The notes: generated by a model from the sequence alone, not told the origin. Positions 35,529 through 45,468 are shown, counted from the stretch's first letter. The stretch is DNA of 64,000 nucleotides from JAFGVL01 sp963662245 (GCA_963662245.2 CAXXVQ010000009.1:372001-436000); one strand, 5' to 3'. Numbers and translations: made by a program.

Positions 35529-37261
35529 TATTTCTTATTTTTGAGTGAAATATAATTTATTTTTTTGTTATTTGTAGTTTTTGCTATACTACCATCATAA
35601 AACAGCTGCTTGTCAATATCATCATAATCTATTGCAGTTAACCATGTTCCCTTAATATTAAACAATCCCTTTTTATATAGTTTTGTTACAATTGAAATAG
35701 AATCGTTTATCATTTCTATATTATTATATTCTATAGGTAAAAGCTCTTGTCCATTAATGTTGTATAAACCTATTCGCCCATTTTTTTCAACAATGATACT
35801 ATGATTACTTACTGAAATCAACTTGTCGAAAGATGGTTTAATAATTTCGTGACCAAGCGTATCGATAAGTCCCATTAAATCCCGCCTTTCATCATCAATA
35901 AGTTCTACCCCATGGACACCAATCATTCCATATCCTACATATTCATATATTTTCGTATAGATATATGGCACAACTATTTTGCCATTTTCTTCGTATAATG
36001 CGGTGTTGCCTGTATTGAAATCTGTGCATGACAATAATTTCCTTTTCTGCGAGTTATCAGCCTGAAGATCAATTAAGCGAATCGACTTTTGTGAAACAGG
36101 AATCACAGGATTTCCAAAACAATCTAATAATCCAATTTTTTTTACCGCCTTATTTTCCACGGTGTCAACTTCTTCTACTTTGATATAAGGGCTTGCATAA
36201 TAATTGTAAAAATTCCGAATTATTTGCATGCCTGTTTTTTTTTCGTCATTATAATCAATTTTACTATAAGTAGCTTGCGAAACCGGCATAAACTTATCCG
36301 AATAAATTTGATATGTTTTTCCTTTTCTTATAGCCATATAGTTGGTTTTGTTAAAAAGAATTATGTCATCATAAATGTAAGGAGACAATAGCTTTTTTGA
36401 CTTTAAATCAATCACACTGTATTTTTTTGTTTTCCGGCCTTTGTCATTTGTAATATATTCTTCTGTAACCAATCGTGTAATTACTGTTTTTTTATCTTCA
36501 AGATCTGTTTTTATGTCAGTCTCATTTATTATAGTATTTTCATTGGGAACGAACTTAATATCTTTTTCACTTTTGAGAAGCAATTTCCCTGATAAATCAT
36601 ATAAAAAGTAGTTTCCCTTAAAATCTTGGCTTTTAATATAATTATTTTGAAACAGATTAATTTCCATGAAAGAAAAAGGAATAATTTCCTTAAAAAGATT
36701 ATTTACTACCCCCAATTGATAAGAGTTGTTTTTTATTTTAGCTATTTTCAAAGTATTATCGCTAAGTTGAATAGGAACTGTAGAATAAACAAAATCTACA
36801 ACAGTCTTCCCAGAAAAGTCGATTAACCCAAATTTATTTTCTTTTTGTGCTATAATTAAGCTTGAATCATTCTTATAAATAACTAAACTGTTGTATAAAG
36901 GCTGTATTATTTGCTTCCCGCTAAAATCGATAATACCAGATAAGTCATTTTGTGAAACTAAAATAGTTTTATTATTAAACAGTTCTATAGAATTGTATTT
37001 CGGAGAAATAATTTCCAGACCGGATTCTCCGTTAACAGCACCCCATAAATTATTTTTTTCAACAAAAAATATTTCTTTGGGTGTAGCTCTCAGATTTTCG
37101 TAGAATTTGGGAGCAGTATTCATGTCCTTAGATGTTACTGTCCATCCCTGTGGTGTATTCTGTGGAATGTTTTTTTGAGCTAATAAGGTGGTAAGCAATG
37201 TTTCAAATAATAAAATCAGTATAAACAGAACAGAATATTTCCTTTTCATGGCAGAAAACAA
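35528..37261 (-). CDS. WG-repeat protein
   Basis: 577 residues. Signal peptide near residues 8-28 (YSVLFILILLFETLLTTLLAQ). WG-type repeats run along the chain: NNLWGAVNGESGLEIISPKY, NDLSGIIDFSGKQIIQPLY, NKFGLIDFSGKTVVDFVY, RRDLMGLIDTLGHEIIKP and GRIGLYNINGQELLPIEY. WG repeats build extended beta structures in many Bacteroidota secreted proteins; their function is generally unknown. An ATG four codons in gives MKRKYSVLF, which may be the true start. Coupled to the propeller gene downstream. Confidence 0.82.
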   Translation of the reverse strand: MFSAMKRKYSVLFILILLFETLLTTLLAQKNIPQNTPQGWTVTSKDMNTAPKFYENLRATPKEIFFVEKNNLWGAVNGESGLEIISPKYNSIELFNNKTILVSQNDLSGIIDFSGKQIIQPLYNSLVIYKNDSSLIIAQKENKFGLIDFSGKTVVDFVYSTVPIQLSDNTLKIAKIKNNSYQLGVVNNLFKEIIPFSFMEINLFQNNYIKSQDFKGNYFLYDLSGKLLLKSEKDIKFVPNENTIINETDIKTDLEDKKTVITRLVTEEYITNDKGRKTKKYSVIDLKSKKLLSPYIYDDIILFNKTNYMAIRKGKTYQIYSDKFMPVSQATYSKIDYNDEKKTGMQIIRNFYNYYASPYIKVEEVDTVENKAVKKIGLLDCFGNPVIPVSQKSIRLIDLQADNSQKRKLLSCTDFNTGNTALYEENGKIVVPYIYTKIYEYVGYGMIGVHGVELIDDERRDLMGLIDTLGHEIIKPSFDKLISVSNHSIIVEKNGRIGLYNINGQELLPIEYNNIEMINDSISIVTKLYKKGLFNIKGTWLTAIDYDDIDKQLFYDGSIAKTTNNKKINYISLKNKK

Positions 37262-37318
37262 TTAATTAGTTATTTTTGAGGAGATAAATGTAATTAAAAA
37301 TGCCCGTAAAAATGAATC

Positions 37319-38725
37319 ATGAAAATTTTTGGATTTAAAATCACTCTATTTCTTTTTCTATTTAGCCAGATTTGTTTTTCCCAACAGTGTAACTGGTTGT
37401 CGTTGATAGATTGTGGAGGATACATGAATATTGACGGAATGGATGTGGATCAATCCGGTGATTGTATTGTTTATGGACGCTTTTCCGGAGAAATAGCTTT
37501 CAATTCGGTACAACCTTCTGATACAATTATTCGGAAATATGCCGAAGAATCTTGGAGAAAACTATTTATAGTGAAATATAATGCACAGGGGAAAGTTGTT
37601 TTTGCTATTGATATGAAATCAATATATTCTAATCAGGATCTAATGGATTTTCAGGATGTAAAATGCATGGTAAATGGAGATGTTCTAATAAGTCTTTGGT
37701 TTAAAGATAATTTTTATATAAAAGACGGAACCGGAACTAAAACAATAATTAAAAGAACTAATTCTCCGAATGCATTGGTAAGATTAAATTCAGAAGGCAA
37801 AGTGATGTGGACCAAGAATTTTGAAGCTGGTGATTTTAGATTTTCAGAAGAGGACAATAATGGAAATGTTTTAATGTATACACATAACACATTAGCTTCA
37901 CATACGAAAAACAGGATTGGGATAATTGATATTAATGGACAGATGATAAAGCAAACCGAGTTACCTGAGAATATTCTGTTTCATTCGTTATGTGTGGTAA
38001 ACAAAGAAGTGTTAATGTTACTTAGTTTAAATAAAAGAGCACGAACTGATGTTACCGTATTTGAAAATATTCAGCTAGCGCCTCAAACTTATTATATTTT
38101 AAAAACAGATTTATCATTAACAGAGTTTACAGTAGAGACCTCGTTTTCACCTCCGGCATATGGTGAAGTTTCTCAATTAATATTGAATCCTATTAACAAA
38201 GACAATTACAATATTATTCTATCAACTAGAAATACAAACACCTCATATGTAACGGGAAGCCCAGCTCCTTTTATGTATAAGTCCTTTAAACTAGACCCTG
38301 ATTCATTAAAATTTAACTTAATGTTAATCAGTTTGGACAAAAAAGGGAATTATTTAAATCATCGGATTATTCCAGCAGCTTTTTTCAACAATCATTTATA
38401 TAACGGAAATGATGGAAATCTTCTTTTAACCTTTACAGCTCCTAGAGATGGATGTGTTTTTGGTAATTTAAAAATAGACTCCATTAGTAATAGTCCAGAT
38501 ATTTTTAATCTTGTTTATGCTTATCTAGACAATGACCTATCTATTTTAAAGGCTTTTAATGGTGGAAGTACTAATGCCATTCATGATCCTTCTTTCTTAA
38601 AAGAAAAATCTGGAACTCTTTATGGAGTGAGCAATTTAATTGATTCTGGGGTATTGTGTAATGACACAATAATAACAAAATGGAAATCAGGGGGATATAT
38701 CATATGTGTCCCTAGAAGAGAATAA
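37319..38725 (+). CDS. Secreted propeller-like protein, divergent partner
   Basis: 468 residues with a signal peptide (MKIFGFKITLFLFLFSQICFSQ). The mature protein starts CNWLSLIDCGG and has repeats such as DVDQSGDCIVYGRFSGEIAF and VRLNSEGKVMWTKNF, similar in style to the 443-residue protein at 34197. Two early cysteines may form a disulfide. No sorting domain is visible. The short gap to the divergent WG-repeat gene (57 bp) suggests a shared control region. Function not recognised. Confidence 0.75.
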   Translation: MKIFGFKITLFLFLFSQICFSQQCNWLSLIDCGGYMNIDGMDVDQSGDCIVYGRFSGEIAFNSVQPSDTIIRKYAEESWRKLFIVKYNAQGKVVFAIDMKSIYSNQDLMDFQDVKCMVNGDVLISLWFKDNFYIKDGTGTKTIIKRTNSPNALVRLNSEGKVMWTKNFEAGDFRFSEEDNNGNVLMYTHNTLASHTKNRIGIIDINGQMIKQTELPENILFHSLCVVNKEVLMLLSLNKRARTDVTVFENIQLAPQTYYILKTDLSLTEFTVETSFSPPAYGEVSQLILNPINKDNYNIILSTRNTNTSYVTGSPAPFMYKSFKLDPDSLKFNLMLISLDKKGNYLNHRIIPAAFFNNHLYNGNDGNLLLTFTAPRDGCVFGNLKIDSISNSPDIFNLVYAYLDNDLSILKAFNGGSTNAIHDPSFLKEKSGTLYGVSNLIDSGVLCNDTIITKWKSGGYIICVPRRE

Positions 38726-39014
38726 GTTGATTTTTAAGTTCTCCTTCTCACTGAAATTATTGAAAAAGAGCGAAAGACAATAGTCCATCGCTCTTGTGTT
38801 TTATTTAAGAGACCTCCCCAAATTTTAGCTTGGAATTCGAGGGCTCTTCTGTTCTCCCTCTAAGTGGAGAGCCTGTTCCGAGCATCGGAAGGGCTAGGGG
38901 GCAATGTCATTAAGTTAAGAAGTTGATGGGCTGCAAGCCCAATTTATTTTAGCCCAAGTCAAAGTGAAACGACGCCTTGGGTAAGTTATGTTATTGTGTT
39001 TTGCGCCCTGTAAG

Positions 39015-40639
39015 GTAGGGTGTCCAATTTGATGTTCTGAAAAGACATGTAATTTCTCATTTGTAGCTAAGCTTATATTATGCTTTTTTATCGAATAAAA
39101 CATTTGGAATCATTTTTATATATAATTGATAATCAGTATATTTATATCTTATTTATAAGATATTTGAAGTATGAAAAAGACAAATGCTGATATTGAAAAT
39201 GCACGATTAAAAGCAGAAAACGCTGCTTTAAAAAAGGAGAATAAAAATCTTTCTCGCAAATTAGATAATTCTAAAAGTAAGAAGGTTAAATTACAGCAAG
39301 AATTAAAAAAAAAACGACGATCGAATCATCGTACTCACGAAAGAACAAGAACGATCACTTTCGAGCCAATTGACAGACATAAATATTCTGAACTTATTGT
39401 AAGATTGAGCACCATGCTTTATAGTCGTGTTGATTGTGGTTTTCGTTCAGTGGTCGATATTTTAAGTGTTATAAACGATACTTTTGATGGTCTTTTAGGG
39501 GCAGTTCCTTGTTATAATACGATTGAAAACTGGGTGAAAAAATGTGGGCTTCAAGTTTACGAAACGGCAGGTGCTTCTTTGAAAAATAAAGATTATGCAG
39601 GAGTAATTGATGAAAGCATGATGATAGGAAGTGAAAAGTTGCTTCTGACCCTTGGGGTGCCAGCAGAACATCAAGGGCGCCCACTAAATTGCTCTGATGT
39701 ATCTGTGCTCGATATAGCAATTGCAAACATTTGGAATGGCGATGGTATTGCATCACAGCTTGCACAAGTTAGCCGAAAAGTGGGTCATAATCCACTTTAT
39801 GTAATAAGTGATAATGCTTCGATTATGACCAAGGGGGTAAGGTGTGCAGAGATGAATCATCAGTATGATATTAGCCATTCTTTAGGCATGTATCTAGAAA
39901 GGACATACAGTAAATCACCTGACTTTGTTGAATATACTAAGTCAATGTCCGATTCGAAATTTAAGTACAATATGAAAAAGATAGCATACTTGCTTCCACC
40001 CACACAGCGAACTGTGGCTCGTTTCATTAACTTGTCTAGTTGGGTTAAATGGTCGTCGAAAATGCTTGAGATTTACTTTAAGCTAAACGAAGAAGAGCGA
40101 AAAGCGTTCTCTTTTATACCCGCAAATGCATCCTTAATTGATGAATTAGGCGATGTGATGAAGTGTGTAGAGAGCATTGAATCTATTTGTAAGCACAAAG
40201 GATTGTCGCAGGCAACAATGAGCCAATGTCAAAGAGAAATAGGAAAATATCTACTCTCTGGGAATAGACGAATGATAACATTAGGAGAATGCATTGCTGA
40301 ATTTCTTAGAAAAGAAGTATTGTTGATAGACGAAAAAATGACTGCACACAACAACTCCTCCGATATTATTGAAACTATATTTGGTAGATATAAGGCTCGC
40401 AAGTCAGCAAATAAATTAAATGGAGTGACACCGTATGTATTGTTTATACCGATTTACACAAAACTAATTAACCAAGAACAAGCTCTGAACTTTAACTTTA
40501 AGGCTGCTTTGGAAGACAAGCGAATGAATCAAATAAAGGTTTGGTCAAACAAAAACTTATCGCCAAATCTGGTTCATTTGCGTATGGAAAAATTGAAAAA
40601 TACTGGGTGAAAATTAGAACATCAAATTGGACACCCTAC
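39015..40639 (+). mobile_element. Insertion sequence of a family I do not recognise
   Basis: 1.6 kb with perfect 24-25 bp inverted repeats (about 39014-39038 and 40616-40640; outer part GGTAGGGTGTCCAATTTG). The uninterrupted target is known from the other 467-bp copy. This allows a clean reading of the duplication: CTGTAAG (7 bp) or TGTAA (5 bp), depending on whether the outermost G belongs to the element. One gene, 479 codons. Removing the element and one duplication restores exactly 467 bp. Confidence 0.93.
39171..40610 (+). CDS. Transposase with N-terminal coiled coil, unclassified
   Basis: 479 residues. Residues 5-50 form a basic coiled coil (ENARLKAENAALKKENKNL), unusual for a DDE transposase. 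A DNA-binding region precedes the catalytic core. Candidate catalytic residues are D147 in AGVIDESMMIG, D214 in YVISDNASIMTKGV with D233 in QYDISHSLGMYLE, and E near 417 in DIIETIFGRYKAR. The element borders prove it is a mobile-element gene. I cannot place it in a named IS family from memory. The frame is intact and the inverted repeats are perfect, so it is recent. Confidence 0.8.
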   Translation: MKKTNADIENARLKAENAALKKENKNLSRKLDNSKSKKVKLQQELKKKRRSNHRTHERTRTITFEPIDRHKYSELIVRLSTMLYSRVDCGFRSVVDILSVINDTFDGLLGAVPCYNTIENWVKKCGLQVYETAGASLKNKDYAGVIDESMMIGSEKLLLTLGVPAEHQGRPLNCSDVSVLDIAIANIWNGDGIASQLAQVSRKVGHNPLYVISDNASIMTKGVRCAEMNHQYDISHSLGMYLERTYSKSPDFVEYTKSMSDSKFKYNMKKIAYLLPPTQRTVARFINLSSWVKWSSKMLEIYFKLNEEERKAFSFIPANASLIDELGDVMKCVESIESICKHKGLSQATMSQCQREIGKYLLSGNRRMITLGECIAEFLRKEVLLIDEKMTAHNNSSDIIETIFGRYKARKSANKLNGVTPYVLFIPIYTKLINQEQALNFNFKAALEDKRMNQIKVWSNKNLSPNLVHLRMEKLKNTG

Positions 40640-40811
40640 CTGTAAGGGCAATTTAATGTATTTAAGCTGTCCTTACAGGACGCAAACATCAATCCATTTA
40701 TCAACCCAAGGCGTTGCCTTGGGCTAGATTAAATTAGCCTTTCAGGCTGAAATCACCTTAACTTAATGACATTGGGCTAGGGGGAGGTCGGATTTAGTTT
40801 TATAGCTCGGA

Positions 40812-41426
40812 TTACGAAATCAATTTCCGTCTTGGTCGTTTGTTTCGGGTATTGTAATACACCACTTCCAAGGATTTTAGAATGGCGATATTAATTGGCA
40901 GTAATAATGCTCCATATTGGATATCAATTCCCCGTAGTTTATAGTAATAGTTGGAGTAGACCGGAGCCGTTTTTTGCAGGTCTATGTTGAATTGCTCTAG
41001 GTCGGTGATTTTTTCCTTTAGCGTTTTGCAACCACTGTATTGTTTCGTGCCATTTTTGTCTATCATGGCACTATTCCCAAACAGGCGACAAATGACGCCT
41101 CTGTTTTCGTACTGAGAGCAGAATGTTTTTGAACTTGTGCTATCGCTTTCTAGCAATAAGCAACCTTCTTTTTCTTGGGATTTAAATTCCCAATATTTGT
41201 CTTCAATTTTTCCTTCGCGGAACATTTCCCAAGCGTAAGGGAAGAACTCAAGCGCAGTAGCAGCAATGTTTTTGCCTTGACAGCATGCAGTGCAGTCTGA
41301 CGGGCAATGGAGTGGTGCTTTTTCGAAAAACTTCTGTCTTTCTTTTTCAATTTCGTTGAAAATTTTGCGCACCGCTTGCACTTCTTTTTCTATTTGCATT
41401 GATAAATTATTATGCTCAAAAAACAC
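40812..41426 (-). CDS. YkgJ-family cysteine-cluster protein (Zn/Fe chelating)
   Basis: 204 residues, cytosolic. The family cysteine cluster is visible as CPSDCTACCQG, followed later by GCLLL, FCSQYENRGVICRLFG and YSGCKTL, the pattern of the YkgJ/CxxCxxCC proteins. These are thought to bind a metal or Fe-S cluster; the biological role is unknown. The alternative start at codon 10 (MQIEKEVQAV) is plausible and would shorten it slightly. Its last 17 codons and the 3' region are duplicated at 33704-34170, with one Thr/Ile difference. Confidence 0.85.
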   Translation of the reverse strand: MFFEHNNLSMQIEKEVQAVRKIFNEIEKERQKFFEKAPLHCPSDCTACCQGKNIAATALEFFPYAWEMFREGKIEDKYWEFKSQEKEGCLLLESDSTSSKTFCSQYENRGVICRLFGNSAMIDKNGTKQYSGCKTLKEKITDLEQFNIDLQKTAPVYSNYYYKLRGIDIQYGALLLPINIAILKSLEVVYYNTRNKRPRRKLIS

Positions 41427-41535
41427 TAAGTAGAGAACACAAAAAAACGATGCAAATGTATATGCAAAACGAATCCATTGTTCTGCTTATATGTACTTTT
41501 TTTAGTTAAAAAAACAGGCTGGTTTTTAACTAAAA

Positions 41536-41569
41536 AAAAGGGCAAAAAACAGAAGTCTTTCGCCCTTTT
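41536..41569 (-). terminator. Terminator of the pectate lyase gene
   Basis: On the minus strand AAAAGGGC pairs with GCCCTTTT and is followed by a run of T. It starts about 20 bp after the stop at 41590. Confidence 0.75.
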
Positions 41570-41589
41570 CAATCTATACCTATGAAAAA

Positions 41590-42570
41590 TTATGGCACTG
41601 TCACAGAGCCAGTTTGAATAATCGTAGTTCCGTTAAGTAATTTGTATGTGTATGTTCCTGAACTTACAGCATCGGCAGGGAATTGGAAGTCTGTATTTCC
41701 GGCAGCGAAAGCTCCGTTTGCCAATGTTTTTACTAGCGTTGTTCCTGTAGCATCATATAGTTTTAATGCATAAGTTCCGGCAGATAATCCTGTAAGTTCG
41801 ATAGTAACCGTACTAATGCAAGCTAACGGAGGGTTAATTGCTGTAAGTGTTCCTGTGTAAACAACATCTTGAGCCGTTGTTCCATTAGTTGCTGTAATTG
41901 TGTATGAAGATGTGCCAACTACAGTTGGTGTTCCACTGATAGTTGCTACTAAACCTGAGTAAGTTACAGTTACGCCAGTTGGTAAACCTGTAACGGTAAT
42001 TCCTGTAGCTGTTCCGCTAGCAGTGATTACAATATTAGTTATGGCTGTATTGACATTTACTGACTGAGTTGTATCACCCGAAGTAATAGTCAATGTTGGG
42101 TCAGCTATTGTGTCAACGGTAATAGAGCCATTCATAGTTACATCTTGAGCTGTCGTTCCATTAGTTGCTACTACTGAATAGGTGAATGGTCCACCTACAG
42201 TTGGTGTTCCGCTGATAGTGGCTACTAAACTTGAGATAGTTGCCGTAACACCAGTAGGTAATCCTGTAACAGAAATGCCTGTTGCCGTTCCACTAGCTGT
42301 ATACACAATGTTAGTAATTGTAGTGTTAATGTCTACTGTTTGAGCAGGGTCTCCTGATGTAAGTGCTAGGCTAGGAGCTGCTGCGGTAATTAATTCTCCT
42401 GTATTAGGGTCGTAGGTTAAAATTTCACCAGTAGTTTCATAGGCAGCTAATACATCAGAAATACCAGTGATACGATCATGAGAAAGACTATTGTCATCAT
42501 CATCAAATGCAAATTTTAAATCTCCACCTTCACAACGCCCAGCCCATGCTTGTACATTAGTTTTAGCTGT
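41590..42570 (-). pseudogene. C-terminal part of the interrupted pectate lyase (Ig-like modules)
   Basis: This frame is exactly continuous with the pectate lyase frame beyond a TAA at 42571. It begins TAKTNVQAWAGRCEGGDLKF, the last part of a lyase-type domain. Two putative Ig-like modules follow, each with GLPTGVT and ATISGTPTV, and then a 75-residue beta-rich end domain (CISTVTIELTGLSAGTYALKLYD). The first internal ATG is at 42304-42306, so without readthrough only 238 residues could be made, lacking any signal peptide. I read it as the severed 3' half of one gene. Confidence 0.85.
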
Positions 42571-44004
42571 TTAAGGATCATCTGCAGTTGCGTTTAAGTC
42601 ACTTAAAGTTAGATTAGTAAATGTACATGCTCCTTGTTTTGCGGTTACGCTTGAGGGTACCGTTTCTGTACGGCTTGAAGCATCGTAATAGTCAAAGTCA
42701 ACACCATCGCTAGTGCTGTATGGAATGTATCGAGTACAATTTATCATTGTATTATTCCAAGATTTGATCATACCTCCATCTTCTTCTGAAAAAGTAGTTC
42801 CCCCATTTCCTTGCATAGAAATTACCATCGGGCGGTCAGTGTTCAGGAAGTAGTTTCCTTCACAGAAAAGGTTAGAACATTCTGCTGCACCAGCACCATA
42901 TTCAGCAACGCCATCATAGTAGTTGTTGTAGACATGAGCCCAGTGTACACGAGCACGCGGGTGACGACTATCAGAGTGGTCATACCAGTTGTGGTGATAA
43001 CTTAAATATTTTCTTACAGGGTCATGCATCCCTAGTAGGTTACATTTTCCTGAGTCCCAGAAGTGGTTGTAAGAGTAAGTACAGTATCCGGATTCTTTAC
43101 TATCTAGAGAACCATCACCTTTTACTTGATCGGAGGCACTTCCTTCAGTACCATAGAAATAGTCATTATTGTGTACCCAGATATTGTAGTTTCCGTCTTG
43201 TACTTGAGTGCCATCATCACCAAATCCCATTATCCCAAGGTTTCTGACTTCCACATTTCCACACTTTACAATTTTAATCCCCCAGCCATATGCTGTTGCG
43301 TCATTTCCAACTCCTTCAATTGTCACCTCACATAATGTGGTAGAGTCAGTTTTCCCTTTAATTTGTAACAATGCGTCTGTTCCAGTTCCAACTCCAATTT
43401 GGGCATTCGTTACTTTTCCAATAATACGCACTGCTAGAGGTTGTGCTGAAGTTCCTGCTTTTTGGTAAGCACTTAATAGGGCATTTGCAATTCCGGTGTA
43501 AGTTGCAGATGAACCATCAGGTCTAGTTAATGTGTAGCTATTTGTTGCAGCTCCATTAGTTGCCGTAACATAGATGACCTTTGCATCTGATTTTAATGTT
43601 CCGTTTTCATTGTATGCTCCAGATGCCGTTCCCCAAAAAGAAGCAGAAGAATGCGCAAAACCGCTGCGGTCATGAGCTGATACGGTAATGCCACTAACAG
43701 TTGCAGATTCTCCACCACCAGTAACTGTGATGCTATAAGTTCCTGCTGCTAGTCCAAGAACATCGGCACGCCAATGTCCGGCACTGCTGTATTCACGAAT
43801 AAGTTCTGAGTCAATTGCTTTATTTGTAAAACCACCACCAGTGTATGTGACAGTATAACTGCTGGCTCCTGAGACAGGAGTCCATTCAACATATGCTGTT
43901 TCTAACCAACCGCCGGATTTTGTAATGGTCAATGCAAATGCACTGGATGCAATTAGCCAAAAGAATAAGCTAAATAGGAAAGAGAATAAGATATTCTTTT
44001 TCAT
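42571..44004 (-). CDS. Pectate lyase, polysaccharide lyase family 1, ended early by an in-frame stop
   Basis: 477 residues with a signal peptide (about 1-24, ending SAFA). An N-terminal beta domain precedes a PL1 parallel beta-helix. Family marks: GVGNDATAYGWGIKI, NYNIWVHNNDYFYGT with the calcium-site Asp region DDGTQVQDG, and HHNWYDHSDSRHPRAR with the catalytic Arg. It cleaves polygalacturonate by beta-elimination outside the cell. The stop TAA at 42571-42573 is followed in the same frame by 326 sense codons, so the native protein was about 805 residues. The catalytic part is complete, so this shorter product may still be active. Confidence 0.88.
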   Translation of the reverse strand: MKKNILFSFLFSLFFWLIASSAFALTITKSGGWLETAYVEWTPVSGASSYTVTYTGGGFTNKAIDSELIREYSSAGHWRADVLGLAAGTYSITVTGGGESATVSGITVSAHDRSGFAHSSASFWGTASGAYNENGTLKSDAKVIYVTATNGAATNSYTLTRPDGSSATYTGIANALLSAYQKAGTSAQPLAVRIIGKVTNAQIGVGTGTDALLQIKGKTDSTTLCEVTIEGVGNDATAYGWGIKIVKCGNVEVRNLGIMGFGDDGTQVQDGNYNIWVHNNDYFYGTEGSASDQVKGDGSLDSKESGYCTYSYNHFWDSGKCNLLGMHDPVRKYLSYHHNWYDHSDSRHPRARVHWAHVYNNYYDGVAEYGAGAAECSNLFCEGNYFLNTDRPMVISMQGNGGTTFSEEDGGMIKSWNNTMINCTRYIPYSTSDGVDFDYYDASSRTETVPSSVTAKQGACTFTNLTLSDLNATADDP

Positions 44005-44394
44005 AGAGAAATTAGTTTAAGGTTATGTTTTGAAAAATAGTATTGATTTAATATTCATTGTTTTTAAACCACAAGGATATTTAATGCTATTTTCTTAATT
44101 TTTGTTTAATGCTGTAAAAGTATTGAAAAATGCAAAGCGTAAATGTTAAATGATTCGGATGGTAGTAAATCAGTCTGAAATTTAACATTTGTGTTTTTTG
44201 AAGTATGTTTTTGATTGTAAATCAGAAGATTGGGTCAGTGCTTGTGCTAGTCTATAGCTGTTCTGTTCTTGATGGCTTTCTAGCTCTTTTTTGATATGAG
44301 ATTACTGTCTTTGTAACTCTTATTAACAAAAGGGGGGGAGCAAAAGGAGCAAACTATCTTGATAGCTTGCTCCTTTTTTGAAGAATTGAAAGTG
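44005..44394. other. Gap upstream of the pectate lyase gene
   Basis: Apart from the pirin terminator at its right edge, it holds an inverted pair AAATGTTAAA / TTTAACATTT around 44141-44195, which could be an operator. No gene is supported. Confidence 0.4.
44342..44379 (-). terminator. Terminator of the pirin gene
   Basis: A stem of about 17 bp (AAAAGGAGCAAACTATC pairing with GATAGCTTGCTCCTTTT, one mismatch) with a short loop and a T-run on the minus strand side, about 16 bp after the stop. Confidence 0.8.
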
Positions 44395-45411
44395 TTATTT
44401 AATTTCTTCTTTTCCATCTGCGTATCTTGCAAAACGACCTTTATTGCGTGGAAAAACATTTCCGGGCATGTCCCATGGCCATCCTCCAAATAGTGTATGT
44501 TGATAATCTGTAATAGCTTGGTGAATTTCAGCTTCATTGTTCATTACAAATGGTCCATGCTGAACCACAGGTTCGTTTATGGGTTTGCCTTGTAGAACAA
44601 GACAATGAGTTTCCATCTCTCCATTCTTTAGTTCGACAGGTTCTTCTGGATTAAGTTCCATAGAATAGCCTGAAGTGAAGCTCTCACCGGCAATATTTAG
44701 AGTTCCTCCATGGTAGAAGTAGAGAGTCCTATTTATATCGCCAGAGGCTTTTGGTAAAGTCCATTCAGCACCGGCTTCCATATTGATAACCCAGATGCCA
44801 ACTTCGTTTTCAGAATTTTCAGCCCAAGAATCAGGTGCTGGAGCAAGTGCATTCACATTGGCAATTTTTCCTGCAATAACGCGCACATCTGTTTTTTTGC
44901 CGTTTTTATCTTTTTCAGTAAAGATTGGAATATCCTCAGCCCACAACATCTTATAATGTGGTTCACACATTTTTTTGTCTTTTGGTAAATTAAGCCATAC
45001 TTGAAAAAGCTCAGTTGTGTTTGGTTTATCTTTATTCAGTAGAGGAAACATTTCCGAGTGTTGTAAGCCACTTCCGGCAGTCATCCATTGAACATCGCCT
45101 TGTCCATATCTTCCTCCTGCACCATGAGAATCGGAGTGGTCGACAAAACCTTGCAAAACGATAGTTACTGTTTCAAAACCTCTATGTGGGTGCATTGGAA
45201 ATCCGGGAACGATATCTCCATGATACATTTTCCAACCATCTATATCTGTAAAGTCCATGCCGATGTTTCGTCCCTCCAAAGTATGAACATCTGGTTCCAT
45301 TTCATCATTTCCAGCAGGGAATTTATCTAAGTGGTGGGCACAAAACAAGAATGGATTTCTTGTTTCCCACAGAAAACCTAGCTGTCTTATGTTTGAAATA
45401 AATTTACTCAT
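44395..45411 (-). CDS. Pirin-family cupin protein
   Basis: 338 residues, a two-domain cupin. The N-terminal cupin carries the pirin metal site: MHPHRGFETVT, then HSDSHGAG and GSGLQHSE, giving His/His/His/Glu ligands. The C-terminal cupin includes GKPINEPVVQHGPFVMN and a late GGWPWD. Pirins are iron-binding proteins; some are quercetin dioxygenases and others affect metabolism or transcription. The name does not imply a pectin role, but here it lies next to pectinolytic genes. It has its own terminator. Confidence 0.9.
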   Translation of the reverse strand: MSKFISNIRQLGFLWETRNPFLFCAHHLDKFPAGNDEMEPDVHTLEGRNIGMDFTDIDGWKMYHGDIVPGFPMHPHRGFETVTIVLQGFVDHSDSHGAGGRYGQGDVQWMTAGSGLQHSEMFPLLNKDKPNTTELFQVWLNLPKDKKMCEPHYKMLWAEDIPIFTEKDKNGKKTDVRVIAGKIANVNALAPAPDSWAENSENEVGIWVINMEAGAEWTLPKASGDINRTLYFYHGGTLNIAGESFTSGYSMELNPEEPVELKNGEMETHCLVLQGKPINEPVVQHGPFVMNNEAEIHQAITDYQHTLFGGWPWDMPGNVFPRNKGRFARYADGKEEIK

Positions 45412-45468
45412 AATAGTTATGTTTTTCAGGGAAATTATTATTCAATATTATTTACTTATAAAGATAAC

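Larger units (their letters stand above)
38763..40861 (-). repeat. 467-bp direct repeat, copy 2, split by an insertion sequence
   Basis: Left part 38763-39014 and right part 40640-40861 join to give the same 467 bp as 33704-34170. The right end reaches into the last codons of the intact YkgJ-family gene (stop at 40812), so this is the native copy. Its terminator hairpin is at 38763-38795. The insertion lies in CCCTGTAAGGGC. Confidence 0.95.
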
